A stretch of 59,229 nucleotides of DNA, taken from contig CANTEW010000011.1 in assembly GCA_947652925.1 (NCBI GenBank), positions 1 through 59,229 of the forward strand, given 5' to 3'. Positions 6,885-16,900 of this stretch are shown piece by piece. Position numbers and translations under genes: made by a program. How positions within the stretch are numbered: position 1 is the first letter of the stretch; every line of letters begins with the position of its first letter. A model generated the notes under the pieces. It ran no database searches. It saw only the letters and a list, made by a program, of their open reading frames with translations, and had not been told where the DNA came from. The DNA is from an uncultured Lachnospiraceae bacterium. Its GTDB lineage: Bacteria; Bacillota; Clostridia; Lachnospirales; Lachnospiraceae.

Positions 6885-7652
6885 CTATCCTTCTTTTTTT
6901 TCAAATGTAAATGTGTTCAAAAATCTCTGCGCCCGCTCTGTCTTCGGACAGACAAAGAATCTCTCCGGCTCATCCATCTCCACGATGTCACCGCCGTCCA
7001 AAAAGACCACCTGGTCTGCCACTGCCCTGGCAAACTGCATCTCATGGGTCACGATCACCATCGTCGATCCGGCCTTTGCCAGTTCCAGCATGACATCCAG
7101 CACTTCACGCACCATCTCCGGATCCAGCGCCGCTGTCACCTCATCAAAGAGCATGATCTCCGGCTTCATGATCAGCGCCCTCACGATGGCCACCCTCTGT
7201 TTCTGCCCGCCGGAGAGCTGCCTGGGGTAGACGTCCTTCTTATCCAGGAGGCCCACACGCTCCAGAAGCTTCTCTGCCTCTTTCTCCGCTTCCGGACGGC
7301 TCCTCTTCTGGACCTTCATCGGCCCCAGGAGGATATTGTCCAGCACCGTCATGTGGGGGAACAGTTCATAGCTCTGGAACACCATCCCTATCTTCTGCCG
7401 CACTTCGCTCCATTTCGTCTTCTCGCCGCTGATCACCTGGCCATCCAGCAGGATCTCACCGGACTGGATGGATTCCAGCCCGTTCATACACCGCAGGAAT
7501 GTACTCTTCCCACAGCCGGAAGGCCCGATCAGTACCAATACTTCACCCTTATGCACATCCAGGGAGACATCATTTAACACGGGGCCGTTCCCGTAATCTT
7601 TATGGAGATGATGGATCTCCAGCAATCTTTCATTTTTATCCAAGCCTGCCAC
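6885..7652 (-). CDS. Polar amino-acid ABC transporter, ATP-binding subunit
   Basis: 255 residues with Walker A GPSGCGKST, Q-loop, signature LSGGQKQRVAI and Walker B IMLFDEVTAALDPE, closest in pattern to GlnQ/HisP-type ATPases. It energises uptake by the two permeases just upstream (3-base gap to the nearer one). It is the last gene of a three-gene minus-strand operon and is followed by a terminator at 6831-6861. Substrate is not readable, as no binding protein is present. Confidence 0.92.
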   Translation of the reverse strand: MAGLDKNERLLEIHHLHKDYGNGPVLNDVSLDVHKGEVLVLIGPSGCGKSTFLRCMNGLESIQSGEILLDGQVISGEKTKWSEVRQKIGMVFQSYELFPHMTVLDNILLGPMKVQKRSRPEAEKEAEKLLERVGLLDKKDVYPRQLSGGQKQRVAIVRALIMKPEIMLFDEVTAALDPEMVREVLDVMLELAKAGSTMVIVTHEMQFARAVADQVVFLDGGDIVEMDEPERFFVCPKTERAQRFLNTFTFEKKEG

Positions 7653-7655
7653 CTC

Positions 7656-8333
7656 CTAATCTTTCCACTTCTTCTCCAACCTTGACGCCAAAAGGGATAT
7701 AGGCCAGCACGCCAGGAAATAGAGGAAAAAGACTGCTCCATATATCCAGAGTGCAGAATCCGGCACTGTATACCGATTTGCCTCGATGATCTGCTGGGCG
7801 ACTTTCAGCACCTCCACCACACCGATCAGCACGATCAGCGATGTGGTCTTGATCATACGTGTGGTCAGATTGATGGCCAGCGGGACCAACCGCCTCAACG
7901 TCTGGGGGATGATGATATACCGGTAGATCTGGCCGCTCTCCAGCCCCAACGCCGCGCCGCTCTCGTATTGGTGCCTGGGGATGGAGATGAGCGCCCCCCG
8001 CACAAGGTCGCCCATCTCCGCCGTCCCCCAGAGGGTAAATACGATCACCGCTGAGACCTGCCCCGATAACTGGATCCCAAATGTCTTCGTTACACCGAAA
8101 TACACCAGGAATAAGAGTACCAGCTGGGGCATGATCCGGATAAATTCCAGGTATACTTTCGTGATACAGCGGATGACCGGATTTTTCAGAGTCATCACCA
8201 TACCTAAGAGGATCCCTAAGACGATCGAAAATACAACAGACAGGAGAGAGATCTCTATGGTGACCCACAACCCTCCCAAAAGCCGGGCCAGATTATTGCC
8301 CATGAACAACACTCTAATCCCCAAATCCTGCAT
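7656..8333 (-). CDS. Polar amino-acid ABC permease (second)
   Basis: 225 residues, about five membrane segments, and the permease EAA-type loop (YESGAALGLESGQIYRYIIIPQ) that contacts the ATPase. The start lies inside the end of the upstream permease gene (about 20-base overlap), so translation is coupled. With its partner it forms the membrane channel of a His/Glu/Gln-type uptake system. Confidence 0.9.
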   Translation of the reverse strand: MQDLGIRVLFMGNNLARLLGGLWVTIEISLLSVVFSIVLGILLGMVMTLKNPVIRCITKVYLEFIRIMPQLVLLFLVYFGVTKTFGIQLSGQVSAVIVFTLWGTAEMGDLVRGALISIPRHQYESGAALGLESGQIYRYIIIPQTLRRLVPLAINLTTRMIKTTSLIVLIGVVEVLKVAQQIIEANRYTVPDSALWIYGAVFFLYFLACWPISLLASRLEKKWKD

Positions 8334-8973
8334 AGCGGAGCCTCCTTTCCAGCCATGCCGCCGCTAAGGATATGGGCAGCAGCAAGATCAGATACGCGAT
8401 CACCAGCATAAGGAGCGCTTCATCCGTCTGATAATAAAGCCCGATCAGGTCTTTCGCCACATACATCAGATCCGCCAGCGCCACCGCGCTGAACACCGAA
8501 GTCTCCTTGATGAGGAAAATGACATTGGCGCACAGGGCCGGGACTGATATGGACAATGCCTGGGGAAAGATGATATAGCGCATCACCTGCCCGTGCGTGA
8601 GCCCGATCGCCAGCCCTGATTCCATCTGGCTGGATGCTATGGCCTCCAGGCCGCTCCTGAACGCCTCCGCCATATAACTCCCCCCAAGAAAAGTCAGCCC
8701 GATGATCGCACAGCCCTCCGAACTGATCATGATCCCGATCTTCGGAAGACCAAAATACAGAAAAAACAGCTGCACCAGCAGCGGAGTATTTCTGGACAAC
8801 TCTATATATACCGATACGATCCGTCTCAGTACCGGTACCTTATAATACTGGATCAATGAACAGGCCAGCCCAATGATCAGGGAAAATAAGATCCCGATCA
8901 CACCCAGAGTAAGGGTCAGCTTCGCTGCATCCACATACAGGTGAGCGTATTTTCCCATAAATTCCGTATCCAA
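8314..8973 (-). CDS. Polar amino-acid ABC permease (first)
   Basis: About 219 residues, homologous in plan to the following permease: hydrophobic segments and the EAA loop (MESGLAIGLTHGQVMRYIIFPQ). Start choice: the TTG at 8973 lies ~9 bases after AAAGGA on the minus strand; an ATG at 8958 and a TTG at 8997 are alternatives. It heads the operon, behind the promoter at 9033-9062. The usual periplasmic-type binding lipoprotein gene is missing on both sides. Confidence 0.87.
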   Translation of the reverse strand: MDTEFMGKYAHLYVDAAKLTLTLGVIGILFSLIIGLACSLIQYYKVPVLRRIVSVYIELSRNTPLLVQLFFLYFGLPKIGIMISSEGCAIIGLTFLGGSYMAEAFRSGLEAIASSQMESGLAIGLTHGQVMRYIIFPQALSISVPALCANVIFLIKETSVFSAVALADLMYVAKDLIGLYYQTDEALLMLVIAYLILLLPISLAAAWLERRLRYAGFGD

Positions 8974-9013
8974 ATCCTCACATCCTTTCACAGGCAAGCA
9001 CTGCCATTTTAAT

Positions 9014-9034
9014 ATCCTACTAATTTGATAGGAT
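9014..9034. promoter_or_regulatory. Dyad overlapping the ABC operon promoter
   Basis: ATCCTA (9014-9019) and TAGGAT (9029-9034) are perfect inverted half-sites 9 bases apart. The dyad reaches into the -10 box of the minus-strand promoter, where a repressor would block it. The regulator is unknown. Confidence 0.45.
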
Positions 9035-9062
9035 TATAACATACATCCAGCTGCCTTGTCAA
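9033..9062 (-). promoter_or_regulatory. Sigma-A promoter of ABC transporter operon
   Basis: On the minus strand TTGACA (9062-9057), an 18-base spacer, and TATAAT (9038-9033): both boxes are perfect. Confidence 0.85.
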
Positions 9063-9194
9063 AACCTTTTAAGGCCAAGGGTTCCCCGCCCCTTCTATAT
9101 ATCCTTATAATATATTCCATCCCTCTCCATATTGTTCGCCCTCCAGCCATACGATCGCAGATCCGCAAAAAGAGTGCAGAGCCTTGATACATCC

Positions 9195-9974
9195 TCAAGG
9201 CTCTGCACTCTTTATCCCGACACATTCCAGATACTCCATGATATATCCCACCGACTCCCTAAAACTGCGCCCATAAAAACCATGCCCCGCCCGGTCTATC
9301 ATACACAGCCGGGCGCCCGGATAGCATTTCTGCGCTCTCTGCGCGTAGGATACATCCACGACCGGATCTTTGCCCCCCTGGATGATCAGCACGGGTCTTT
9401 TATATTTTTCCAGCTCACTATATACATCATAGTCCCATATATCTTCCGCGTATCTCTTCCCCACATCGATCCATTCGAGGAAACGGAAACACTCCGGCAC
9501 ATCCTCCAGGCGGTCGAACTGGGCATGGATCTTATCGTATAACATAAAAGCCGGATACAGGAGTATCAGCCCAGCCACTTTCTCTCCGCTGCGCGCTGCC
9601 ACCGCCGCCGCCACCGCTCCCCCCTGGCTGGCACCCAGCAGTACGATCTTCTGCCCATCCACAAAATCCCATCCCCGCGCCGTATCGATGACCGCTCCCA
9701 GGTCATCCGCTCCCGTCATGACCGACATATCTGTGACCTTTCCATCACTGCGGCTGTCCACGCCCCCGCCACGGAAGTCAAAGGTATAGACCCCGATCCC
9801 CCGGCTGGCTAAAGCCACCGCATAGTCCGCCCCCGCCGCATGTGTATTCCCCAGCTGATGGGCAAAGACCACAAGGGGCGACCGTCCTTCCCGCTCTGGT
9901 ATATAGGCCACGCCGTAGATCCTCTGCCCATCGATCCTGCAATATATCTCTTCTGTCCTGTATCTATATCCCAT
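9195..9974 (-). CDS. Alpha/beta hydrolase (S33-like)
   Basis: 259 residues, no signal peptide. The nucleophile elbow is GASQGG, the acid Asp is in IIQGGKDPVV, and the His in DRAGHGF, in the order and spacing of alpha/beta hydrolases. The VFAHQLGNTHAAG segment supplies the oxyanion hole. Such proteins cleave small esters or peptides; the substrate is not readable. It starts 18 bases after the end of the aldo/keto reductase gene, so the two probably share a transcript. Confidence 0.88.
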   Translation of the reverse strand: MGYRYRTEEIYCRIDGQRIYGVAYIPEREGRSPLVVFAHQLGNTHAAGADYAVALASRGIGVYTFDFRGGGVDSRSDGKVTDMSVMTGADDLGAVIDTARGWDFVDGQKIVLLGASQGGAVAAAVAARSGEKVAGLILLYPAFMLYDKIHAQFDRLEDVPECFRFLEWIDVGKRYAEDIWDYDVYSELEKYKRPVLIIQGGKDPVVDVSYAQRAQKCYPGARLCMIDRAGHGFYGRSFRESVGYIMEYLECVGIKSAEP

Positions 9975-9992
9975 CTTTGTCCTCCATAGACC

Positions 9993-11171
9993 TCAATACA
10001 ACTTGAGTAAACGCACAGCCGTCTTTACGGCTCTGTAAGAGAACGTCTCCAGTCCTTTCGCCGCAGCCTGCAGCTCTCTGCGTATCTCTATATGCTGCGG
10101 ACAATGGGTCTCGCATTTCCCACAGCGGATGCACTGTGAGGCGCTGCTGGGATCCTGGCGCAGGGCCGTACACTGCAGGTAATCCTTTCTGCCCGATTTT
10201 TTCCCCTCTGCATACATGGCGTTGTAACAGCGGAAGGTACCTGGGATATCCACACCGCTGGGACAGGGCATACAGTAACCGCAGCCTGTACATCCCACTT
10301 TTACGCTCTTCTCTATCTCTCTTTTCACAGCTGCCAAAAGTTCCCTGTCCCGCTCCGTCATACAGCCCGGCACTGCCCCGGATGCCGTCTTCAGATCCTG
10401 TTCCACCATCTCCCGGGAATTCATGCCCGACAGGACACACGTGACCTCCGGCTGGTCATAGAGCCATTTAAAAGCCAGCTCCGCAGGCATCCGTCCTTCG
10501 CCGTTTTTTTTGAACAGTTCTTTTGCCGATCCCGGCAGAAGATCCACCAGGCGGCCGCCGCGCAGAGGTTCCATGACGATCACTGGGAGTCCTTTGGCAT
10601 TTGCATACTCCAGCCCTTCCACACCCGCCTGGGAAGTCTCGTCCATATAATTGTATTGGATCTGGCAGAGATCCCAATCATAGGCATCCACCAGCTGTTT
10701 GAACATCTCTGTATTGCCGTGATAGGAAAAACCGATGTTCCGGATCTGCCCGGACGCCAGCTTCTCCTGGATCCATTTTTCTATCCCGCGCTTTTTCAGT
10801 TTTTCCCAGGTGGCAGTATCTGTCAACATGTGCATGAGGTAATAGTCGATATGATCCGTCTGGAGCCGCCTGAGCTGTTCACAGAATGTCCTCTCCACGC
10901 CCTCTATCGTCTTTATCATATAGTGGGGGAGTTTTGTGGCGAGATATACCCTGTCCCGGCATCCATTGCGGCGCAGGATCTCCCCCACTGCCGCCTCGCT
11001 GCCAGGATAGATATAGGCGGTATCCAGGTAATTGACGCCGCCCTCTATGGCCGCCATCACCTCTTCCTCCGCCTTATCCAGATCGATGCCGATCCCCTGC
11101 CGCATAAAACGCATACATCCATAACCGAGGACCGATATCTCATTTCCTTTTTTATCTTTTCTGTACTGCAT
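9993..11171 (-). CDS. Aldo/keto reductase fused to a ferredoxin-type 4Fe-4S domain
   Basis: 392 residues. The front 280 are an aldo/keto reductase barrel with the tetrad Asp/Tyr (YLDTAYIYPGSEAAVG), Lys (ATKLPHY) and His (DYYLMHML). The end carries two Cys clusters, VGCTGCGYCMPCP and CIRCGKCETHCPQ, for iron-sulfur centres. This fused family is common in anaerobic Firmicutes and may use ferredoxin-linked electrons; the substrate is unknown. It lies upstream of the hydrolase gene in the same direction. Confidence 0.9.
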   Translation of the reverse strand: MQYRKDKKGNEISVLGYGCMRFMRQGIGIDLDKAEEEVMAAIEGGVNYLDTAYIYPGSEAAVGEILRRNGCRDRVYLATKLPHYMIKTIEGVERTFCEQLRRLQTDHIDYYLMHMLTDTATWEKLKKRGIEKWIQEKLASGQIRNIGFSYHGNTEMFKQLVDAYDWDLCQIQYNYMDETSQAGVEGLEYANAKGLPVIVMEPLRGGRLVDLLPGSAKELFKKNGEGRMPAELAFKWLYDQPEVTCVLSGMNSREMVEQDLKTASGAVPGCMTERDRELLAAVKREIEKSVKVGCTGCGYCMPCPSGVDIPGTFRCYNAMYAEGKKSGRKDYLQCTALRQDPSSASQCIRCGKCETHCPQHIEIRRELQAAAKGLETFSYRAVKTAVRLLKLY

Positions 11172-11312
11172 CCTGCCTCCTTCTCCTGAGCCTGCACCTT
11201 TTGGCGTCCCCTATCCCATCATTTCATCTTGTAGGATGCGCCCGGTCATGATAGGATAAGATCATATACTCATCAGATAACATAAGCATACATCAAAAGA
11301 AAGGATCTGTCT

Positions 11313-12008
11313 ATGGATATATCCGGTTTTACCAAAACTACCCTGCTGGACTACCCCGGCCGGATCGCTGCCACCCTCTTTCTGGGGGGCTGTAACTTCC
11401 GCTGTCCCTTCTGCCACAACTCGTCCCTTGTCCTGGCACCGGGAGAAGGCCCTTCTTATCCCCTGGAGGACATCCTATATTTTTTAAAAAAACGCCGGGG
11501 TATCCTGGAAGGCGTGTGTATCAGCGGCGGCGAACCCACATTAAACCCAGGGCTCAGATCTCTGTGTGAGAGCATCAAAGCCCTGGGTTATCCTATCAAA
11601 TTAGACACAAACGGCACAAACCCCGGCCTTCTGCAGGAATTGGCCGGGGAACATCTGATCGATCATATCGCCATGGATATCAAGTCTCCACCTGCACATT
11701 ATGCAAAACTCGCAGGGGTGGAAGATGCTGCGCTGGATAAGATCGACCGATCCGTCCAGTGGCTCCTGTCGGATCCCCTGCCCTATGAATTTAGGACTAC
11801 GGTCGTCCGGGAACTGCATACAGAAGAGGATCTGATCCAGATCTCAAAGTGGATCGCCGGCGCTGCACAGTATTTTCTGCAGGCATACCGGGACAGTCCC
11901 CAAGTCATGCAGCGCGGCTATTCCGCCTGCTCGAAAGAAGAGATGGGCCATTATCTAAGATCGGTCCGCCTTCTCATTCCGTCTGCCCAGCTTCGGGGGG
12001 TAGATTAA
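11313..12008 (+). CDS. Anaerobic ribonucleotide reductase activase-like radical SAM protein (NrdG2 type)
   Basis: 231 residues beginning MDISGFTKTTLLDYPGR, the signature start of the NrdG2 subfamily, with the radical-SAM cluster CNFRCPFCHN (Cys-x3-Cys-x2-Cys). It cleaves S-adenosylmethionine to set a glycyl radical, by family on anaerobic ribonucleotide reductase; no nrdD gene is in the window, so the partner is elsewhere. The start follows AAAGGA. The last 54 bases overlap the end of the opposing gene. Confidence 0.88.
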   Translation: MDISGFTKTTLLDYPGRIAATLFLGGCNFRCPFCHNSSLVLAPGEGPSYPLEDILYFLKKRRGILEGVCISGGEPTLNPGLRSLCESIKALGYPIKLDTNGTNPGLLQELAGEHLIDHIAMDIKSPPAHYAKLAGVEDAALDKIDRSVQWLLSDPLPYEFRTTVVRELHTEEDLIQISKWIAGAAQYFLQAYRDSPQVMQRGYSACSKEEMGHYLRSVRLLIPSAQLRGVD

Positions 12009-13919
12009 CCGGTACCAATACCCAAAGCATGCCTGTCTATTGCTTTTTCGCCTGGCACATTTAAAGTTGTGGAAGCCGAACATATCTGCCATGAACTTTT
12101 CCTGTTTCTGGTACATGCCTGGGACGCCCAGGATGTACTGGGAATTCCTGGCGACCTTTGCCAGGAGCAGATGGCCAAACATCTGATATCCATGCTGGAC
12201 GAACCGGTTATTGCGCATCCCCTGATCCCTGGGATCCAGGAACCGCAGATCTTCTATGGAGATCTTCCTGCAGTCCTCCAGGACTCCATCTGTAAACGGA
12301 CAAAATCTGTCTTCCCTCTGCGCGGCAGTCCCCTCCACATCTTCTGCCTCCATCTCCGCTCCTATGTATCTTTCCCTCTGCGACACTTCTCCAGCGGCCA
12401 TATCCTCTTCTGCACGTTCCTCCATGACCGCACCTTCTAGGATATGGTCTTCTATGTGGTCGCTTTCCATCTGCCCCCTCTCCATGTATGCACTCTCATC
12501 GAGACCACTCCCTCTGCCATCCTGTGGGAGTCTTCCTTCCGTATCAGGGATGGGTACTGTGGTGTCCAGCACTTCTGGAAGTCCTTCTCCTTCCGGTAAC
12601 TCCCATTGTCCTGTCCCTCCTGCGCTCCCGCGCTCTTCCATCTCTTGCCGCCGCTCTGCGGGTCCTGGTGCGGGCCATCCCTCTTGAGGTCCTGACATTT
12701 CTGCCAGTCCCCTCTGCTCTGGCCTTTCCGCTGCGGGACTTTCCTCCTGCAGAGACAAGATCCTGCCTGATCCGCTTCCTCCTGGCAGCTCTGCGGATCT
12801 CCCTCCAGATCCCTGACCATCTGATACGGGGCCTTCCATACCCTTTGGGGGCATCCTTCGCTCCTCCCGGATTCCTCTCTCTCCCACACTATCCTGGATG
12901 ACCGTCCCCACACCATCCTTTTCCTGTGCCCGGATCTCTCCCTGGGCTTTTATCCCTGCGGCTGTCCGCTGTATCTCTGGCTGCTGGATCTCCTCCTGTT
13001 GCACCTCTCCCTGCACGATCTCCTCCTGTAAGACCGCCGTCTGCTGTATCTCTGGCTGCAGGGACTCCGCTTGCTCGATCTCTGGCTGCTGGGACTCCGC
13101 CTGCTCGATCTCTTCCTGCCGGATCTCTGTCTGTTCTATCTCTGTCTGCAGGGACTCTGCCTGCTCGATCTCCTCCTGTTCCATCTCCACTCGTGGGATC
13201 TCTTCCTGCTCGATCTCCTCTTGTGGGATCTCCGCCCGCTGCATCTCTGCCTGCAGGGGTTCTGTCCGTGGTATCTCCTCCTGCCCCATCTCCGTCGGCG
13301 GTATCTCTTCCTGCAGGGACTCCGCTCGTGGGAACTCTCCTCCTATCTCCTCCGGGTTCCCGGCTTCCAAGGTCTGCGGCTCCGCCCCTGTCTCCTGCAG
13401 TCTTTCTCCCATCCTTGTGTCCGCCATCGCCGGAGTTTCAGGCTCAGGCTGCCTTTGCTGCTCTTCTGCTCCCTGATCTTCTATGACCCCAGGTCCTTCA
13501 ACAGCCGCTCTTCTCCGTATATTTCTTTCATCCGGCTGGAAATTTTCCATCTTCATGGGTTCATCATCCCACTGTGTCCCATACATGGTCTCATCATCCC
13601 CGCGGAATATGACCCCGCTCAGATCATGCAGGCTGTACCTGGCATCTCCCATCTCATTTCTCAGAGATACCAGCTGCTCCTGCACGATCCCCATCTTCAC
13701 CGGACATTCGGCCAAGAGACTGCCCTTTAACAGCCCTTCTTCCCGTTTAAAACCATAGACCTTGCAAGTCCCGTTCCCATCTCTGCAGACCCCCTTTAGC
13801 GAGATCTGCATACTACATGTATTCCCTCTGGCTTCTACCTTGATAAATCCCCGGTTCCCGGCCTTTTTCCCATTCTCGTATTGATATACATAAGAAACAA
13901 AGCGTCGATATGTCTGCAT
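11955..13919 (-). CDS. Large protein with Glu/Gln pentapeptide repeats (DUF6128-like ends)
   Basis: 654 residues. The N-terminal ~110 (MQTYRRFVSYVYQYENGKK...) and the C-terminal ~70 (HLLLAKVARNSQYILGVPG) are ordered and resemble the two halves of a Lachnospiraceae protein known as DUF6128. Between them lies ~400 residues of low-complexity Glu/Gln/Pro/Gly sequence, including a long run of degenerate 5-residue units of the type QEEI-x. Start at 13919, not 13958, because AGGAGG lies 7 bases before this ATG. No signal peptide; function unknown. The repeat is likely variable in length between strains. Confidence 0.8.
   Translation of the reverse strand: MQTYRRFVSYVYQYENGKKAGNRGFIKVEARGNTCSMQISLKGVCRDGNGTCKVYGFKREEGLLKGSLLAECPVKMGIVQEQLVSLRNEMGDARYSLHDLSGVIFRGDDETMYGTQWDDEPMKMENFQPDERNIRRRAAVEGPGVIEDQGAEEQQRQPEPETPAMADTRMGERLQETGAEPQTLEAGNPEEIGGEFPRAESLQEEIPPTEMGQEEIPRTEPLQAEMQRAEIPQEEIEQEEIPRVEMEQEEIEQAESLQTEIEQTEIRQEEIEQAESQQPEIEQAESLQPEIQQTAVLQEEIVQGEVQQEEIQQPEIQRTAAGIKAQGEIRAQEKDGVGTVIQDSVGERGIREERRMPPKGMEGPVSDGQGSGGRSAELPGGSGSGRILSLQEESPAAERPEQRGLAEMSGPQEGWPAPGPAERRQEMEERGSAGGTGQWELPEGEGLPEVLDTTVPIPDTEGRLPQDGRGSGLDESAYMERGQMESDHIEDHILEGAVMEERAEEDMAAGEVSQRERYIGAEMEAEDVEGTAAQREDRFCPFTDGVLEDCRKISIEDLRFLDPRDQGMRNNRFVQHGYQMFGHLLLAKVARNSQYILGVPGMYQKQEKFMADMFGFHNFKCARRKSNRQACFGYWYRLIYPPKLGRRNEKADRS
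12960..13345. repeat. Degenerate 15-base tandem repeats coding Glu/Gln pentapeptides
   Basis: Read on the minus strand, units of about 15 bases (CAGGAGGAGATC-like) code for QEEIx or EQAES-type pentapeptides. Units are imperfect. Expected source of slippage and length change. Confidence 0.75.
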
Positions 13920-13990
13920 CCAAAACCTCCTGGCTATCCTATTTGGCCCCATCACCATTATATGGAAGCCGCTGTTTCAATATGCATGGA

Positions 13991-16900
13991 TCAGGAAAAG
14001 CGGGCTGTTGTATACCCGGGCACCACTGCTTTCCAACTGGAAGTCCCTATACGTGCCAGAGCAAATTTAGTCTTTGCACTCCCTTTGGATGTATCCATAT
14101 ATCTGAATACTTCCCAGGCGTATTTTTTTTTCCCGATCGAAGCCGGCTGCGCACTGCCGTCGTTGGTCCACAGCCCTAACGCCAGCCCTATCGCCTGTTC
14201 CGCCTGGTGGTCCACATGCCTGTGGAGGATGAACGCATCGATCATATCATTAAATTCTGCCAGATAATACGCATACGCTATGGCCGCCGCCTGGAGTTCC
14301 TCTGCCTCCACCCCGTATCTGCTGGAGGTGAATCCCTGTTCTGAAAGTATGATCCGGGTATTGCTGCCCCACCTCATCTTCACGTAATTTGTCAATACAG
14401 TCAGGTTAGACATGGCGATGCAGGGCGTGCCGACACTGTTGCTGATCAGACTCTTGGAATTGGTCCAGAAAGCCGGATCTTCCAAGGGGGCGGGATAGGG
14501 ATGGAAAGCGATGTTGAAATCCCCCAGCTTCCCGTAACTGGCCCAATACTCGGCAAATCTGTCCAGGAATTGTTTGCTGCTGTTGGAATTGGGCGCCAGA
14601 TAGGTCCATGTCTGATCCAAAGAGATATAGACCCTGGCTTTCGCATACACGCTCCGCATGGCGATATGCGCTGTGCGATATGTAGCTGCATAGATCTTTG
14701 CATTTTTATCCACAGCCGTATCCCCCGTATAATGATAGACCCCATAGTTATTCACTTCGTTGCCCAATATCCAGTTTATGACCCGTTTATCCGATGCATA
14801 CCTCTGGGCCAGGAACGTAAAGACTGCCTCCAGGTGCTTCCGTGCTTTCGCCTCACTGGTATCCATCGCATAGAAATCGTGCCCCGACTCTCTGGCCGCT
14901 TTCGGGATCAGATAAGCGATATCTTCCCTCCAGCGCAGCAGCAAGATCGCGGAGACCAGCATATCCTCCTCCTGGAACCGGTCGAGCGTATGGTCGATGC
15001 TCTCCACGATCCCTCTGTTGAACCAGTATGTACTCCCATTATACCTATAGGAGATGCCCTGGATATCATTTTTCTGGTCAGGAGTGGCGATCAGATCGTC
15101 CAGACAGATATTGTAAGCTGTATGCTTCACGCCCAATGTGACAGCATCTTCCATATACCGGGGATCCACCTGCAGCCCTTTCTTGGTCACTGCTGTGGGG
15201 AAGGCATAGTTGTAGGATGCTGCTTTCTCTGCATTGGAGATATACTGGGGTGCGGAGATGATCGTGTAAGTCCCCTCCTTCCCTGTTTTCACCGCCAATA
15301 CAAACTTGGACTGGAGTTTGCTGGCCGATGTGTCCCGGGCCAGCGGCGTGGTCATGGTCACTGTCGTACTTTTTTTTACCTTTGCGTCTGGTGCCGCCTT
15401 TTTGGCGATCTTCTCCCCTGTCCCCTGCAGATGGAACAGATAATAGTACGCATCCACACTTTTTACAGGATCTGTGATCTTCGCCCGCACCCGCACGTTC
15501 TTCTTTGATGCCAGTGCCACGGATGTGAGAGTTGCTGCATCTCTGGAAGGGGCCACAGTCTGGATCCCTTTTGCGATCTTCAACTTTTTTTTCACACTGA
15601 ATTTTCCATAGATCTTCTTACCCCTGGAATCCAGCTTGTAAGCCCGCACCCGCACATAATATGTTTTGTTTTTATATCTGTCCTTGATAGAGAAAGTAGT
15701 ACTGTCCGCCGCATAAGATTCTTTTTTGCTATTGAAACTCTTATCCGTACTCACCTGGAGCTGATATCCATGGGCGCCTTTGACCTTTGCGTAAGTGACT
15801 TTCAGTACACCCTTGGACTTATTGGCCAGACTCCTTATGTCCCCTCTGGCCACACTCACTTTTGACCATTTTGCTGTAAGGGTCAGGTCTTTTGTGACTG
15901 TTTTTTTGAAATCGTATTTTTTGTTGCCGTTATACCATTTTTTAAATAAATATCTGGATCTGACAGGATCTGCCGGCTTCTTTACCTTTCCGCCCTTTGC
16001 TATCTTCTGCGCCTTGACAGCACTGCCGCCTTTGGGCTTGAAAGTGACCGTATAGGTGGCGACCGCCTGTGTACCAGGATCCTGTGCGGGAGTGTCTGTC
16101 CCGCTGGTCGTTGTCCTCCCACGTTTTTCCGGTGTACTGTTCCCGGATACGCCATTTCCGGAGAGATCGTTTCCGGAGATATCATTCCCGGAGATGTCAT
16201 TCCCGGAGATATCTTTTCCAGACACTTTATTTTCTGAGATATCATTTCCGGATACATCGGTCCCCGGATATATGTTTTCCGAGACACTGTTCTCTGAGAT
16301 GCTGTTTTCTGAGGTACTATTCTCTGAGATAGTATCCCCTTGTATACCATCTTCTGGGATATCATTCCCGGAGATCTGTCCCTGTGTCCCTCCCAGGGAT
16401 CTCCAGACCGCCACATCTCCATCACTGGATATCTCCTGCAGCTGCATACACGCCCGGGCGTCGATCACTGACAGCAGATTATCCCGGCAATACACGCTCT
16501 CCACAAGAGGATTCCCATTCAGGTCCAACTCTGCCAAACGGCCATTTTCACAATTGAGATACACCAGACAGGGAAAATACTCCAATCCTTCCAAGCATTC
16601 GATCCCCATCCCTTTCAGATACAGCGTGGTCACCTGGCTGCGCTCCTGCCAGGAAAGCCGCCCATCCAGATCTAAGTCCAGGCATTCCCCTATATATTTA
16701 CGAAAATGGGCATCCGGGAAGATCTCCTCTGTGATCTCTACAAGCTCTTCCTCCTTTTCCAACTGCAGAGCATCCGGGACTGCATTAAACTCCAGCGACA
16801 CTCCCGCGCTCCCCGCCCCCTGCAAATGATCGGGCAGGAGCAGATCCTCCTCCCGGATCTGGTTCCAGTCTGCATCCAGGCTCTCCAGATATCCACATGC

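Noticed and set aside
12960-13345. CRISPR array
   Set aside because: Units are ~15 bases, contiguous, in frame and degenerate; no spacers and no cas genes.
12898-13486. Long plus-strand frames over the repeat-protein gene
   Set aside because: They are mirror frames of the Glu/Gln repeat; low-complexity Ser/Cys/Pro text, no ribosome site.
16056-16829. Plus-strand 257-codon frame across the SGND repeat
   Set aside because: Produced by the 15-base repeats of the opposite-strand gene; composition is repetitive Phe/Ser/Pro.
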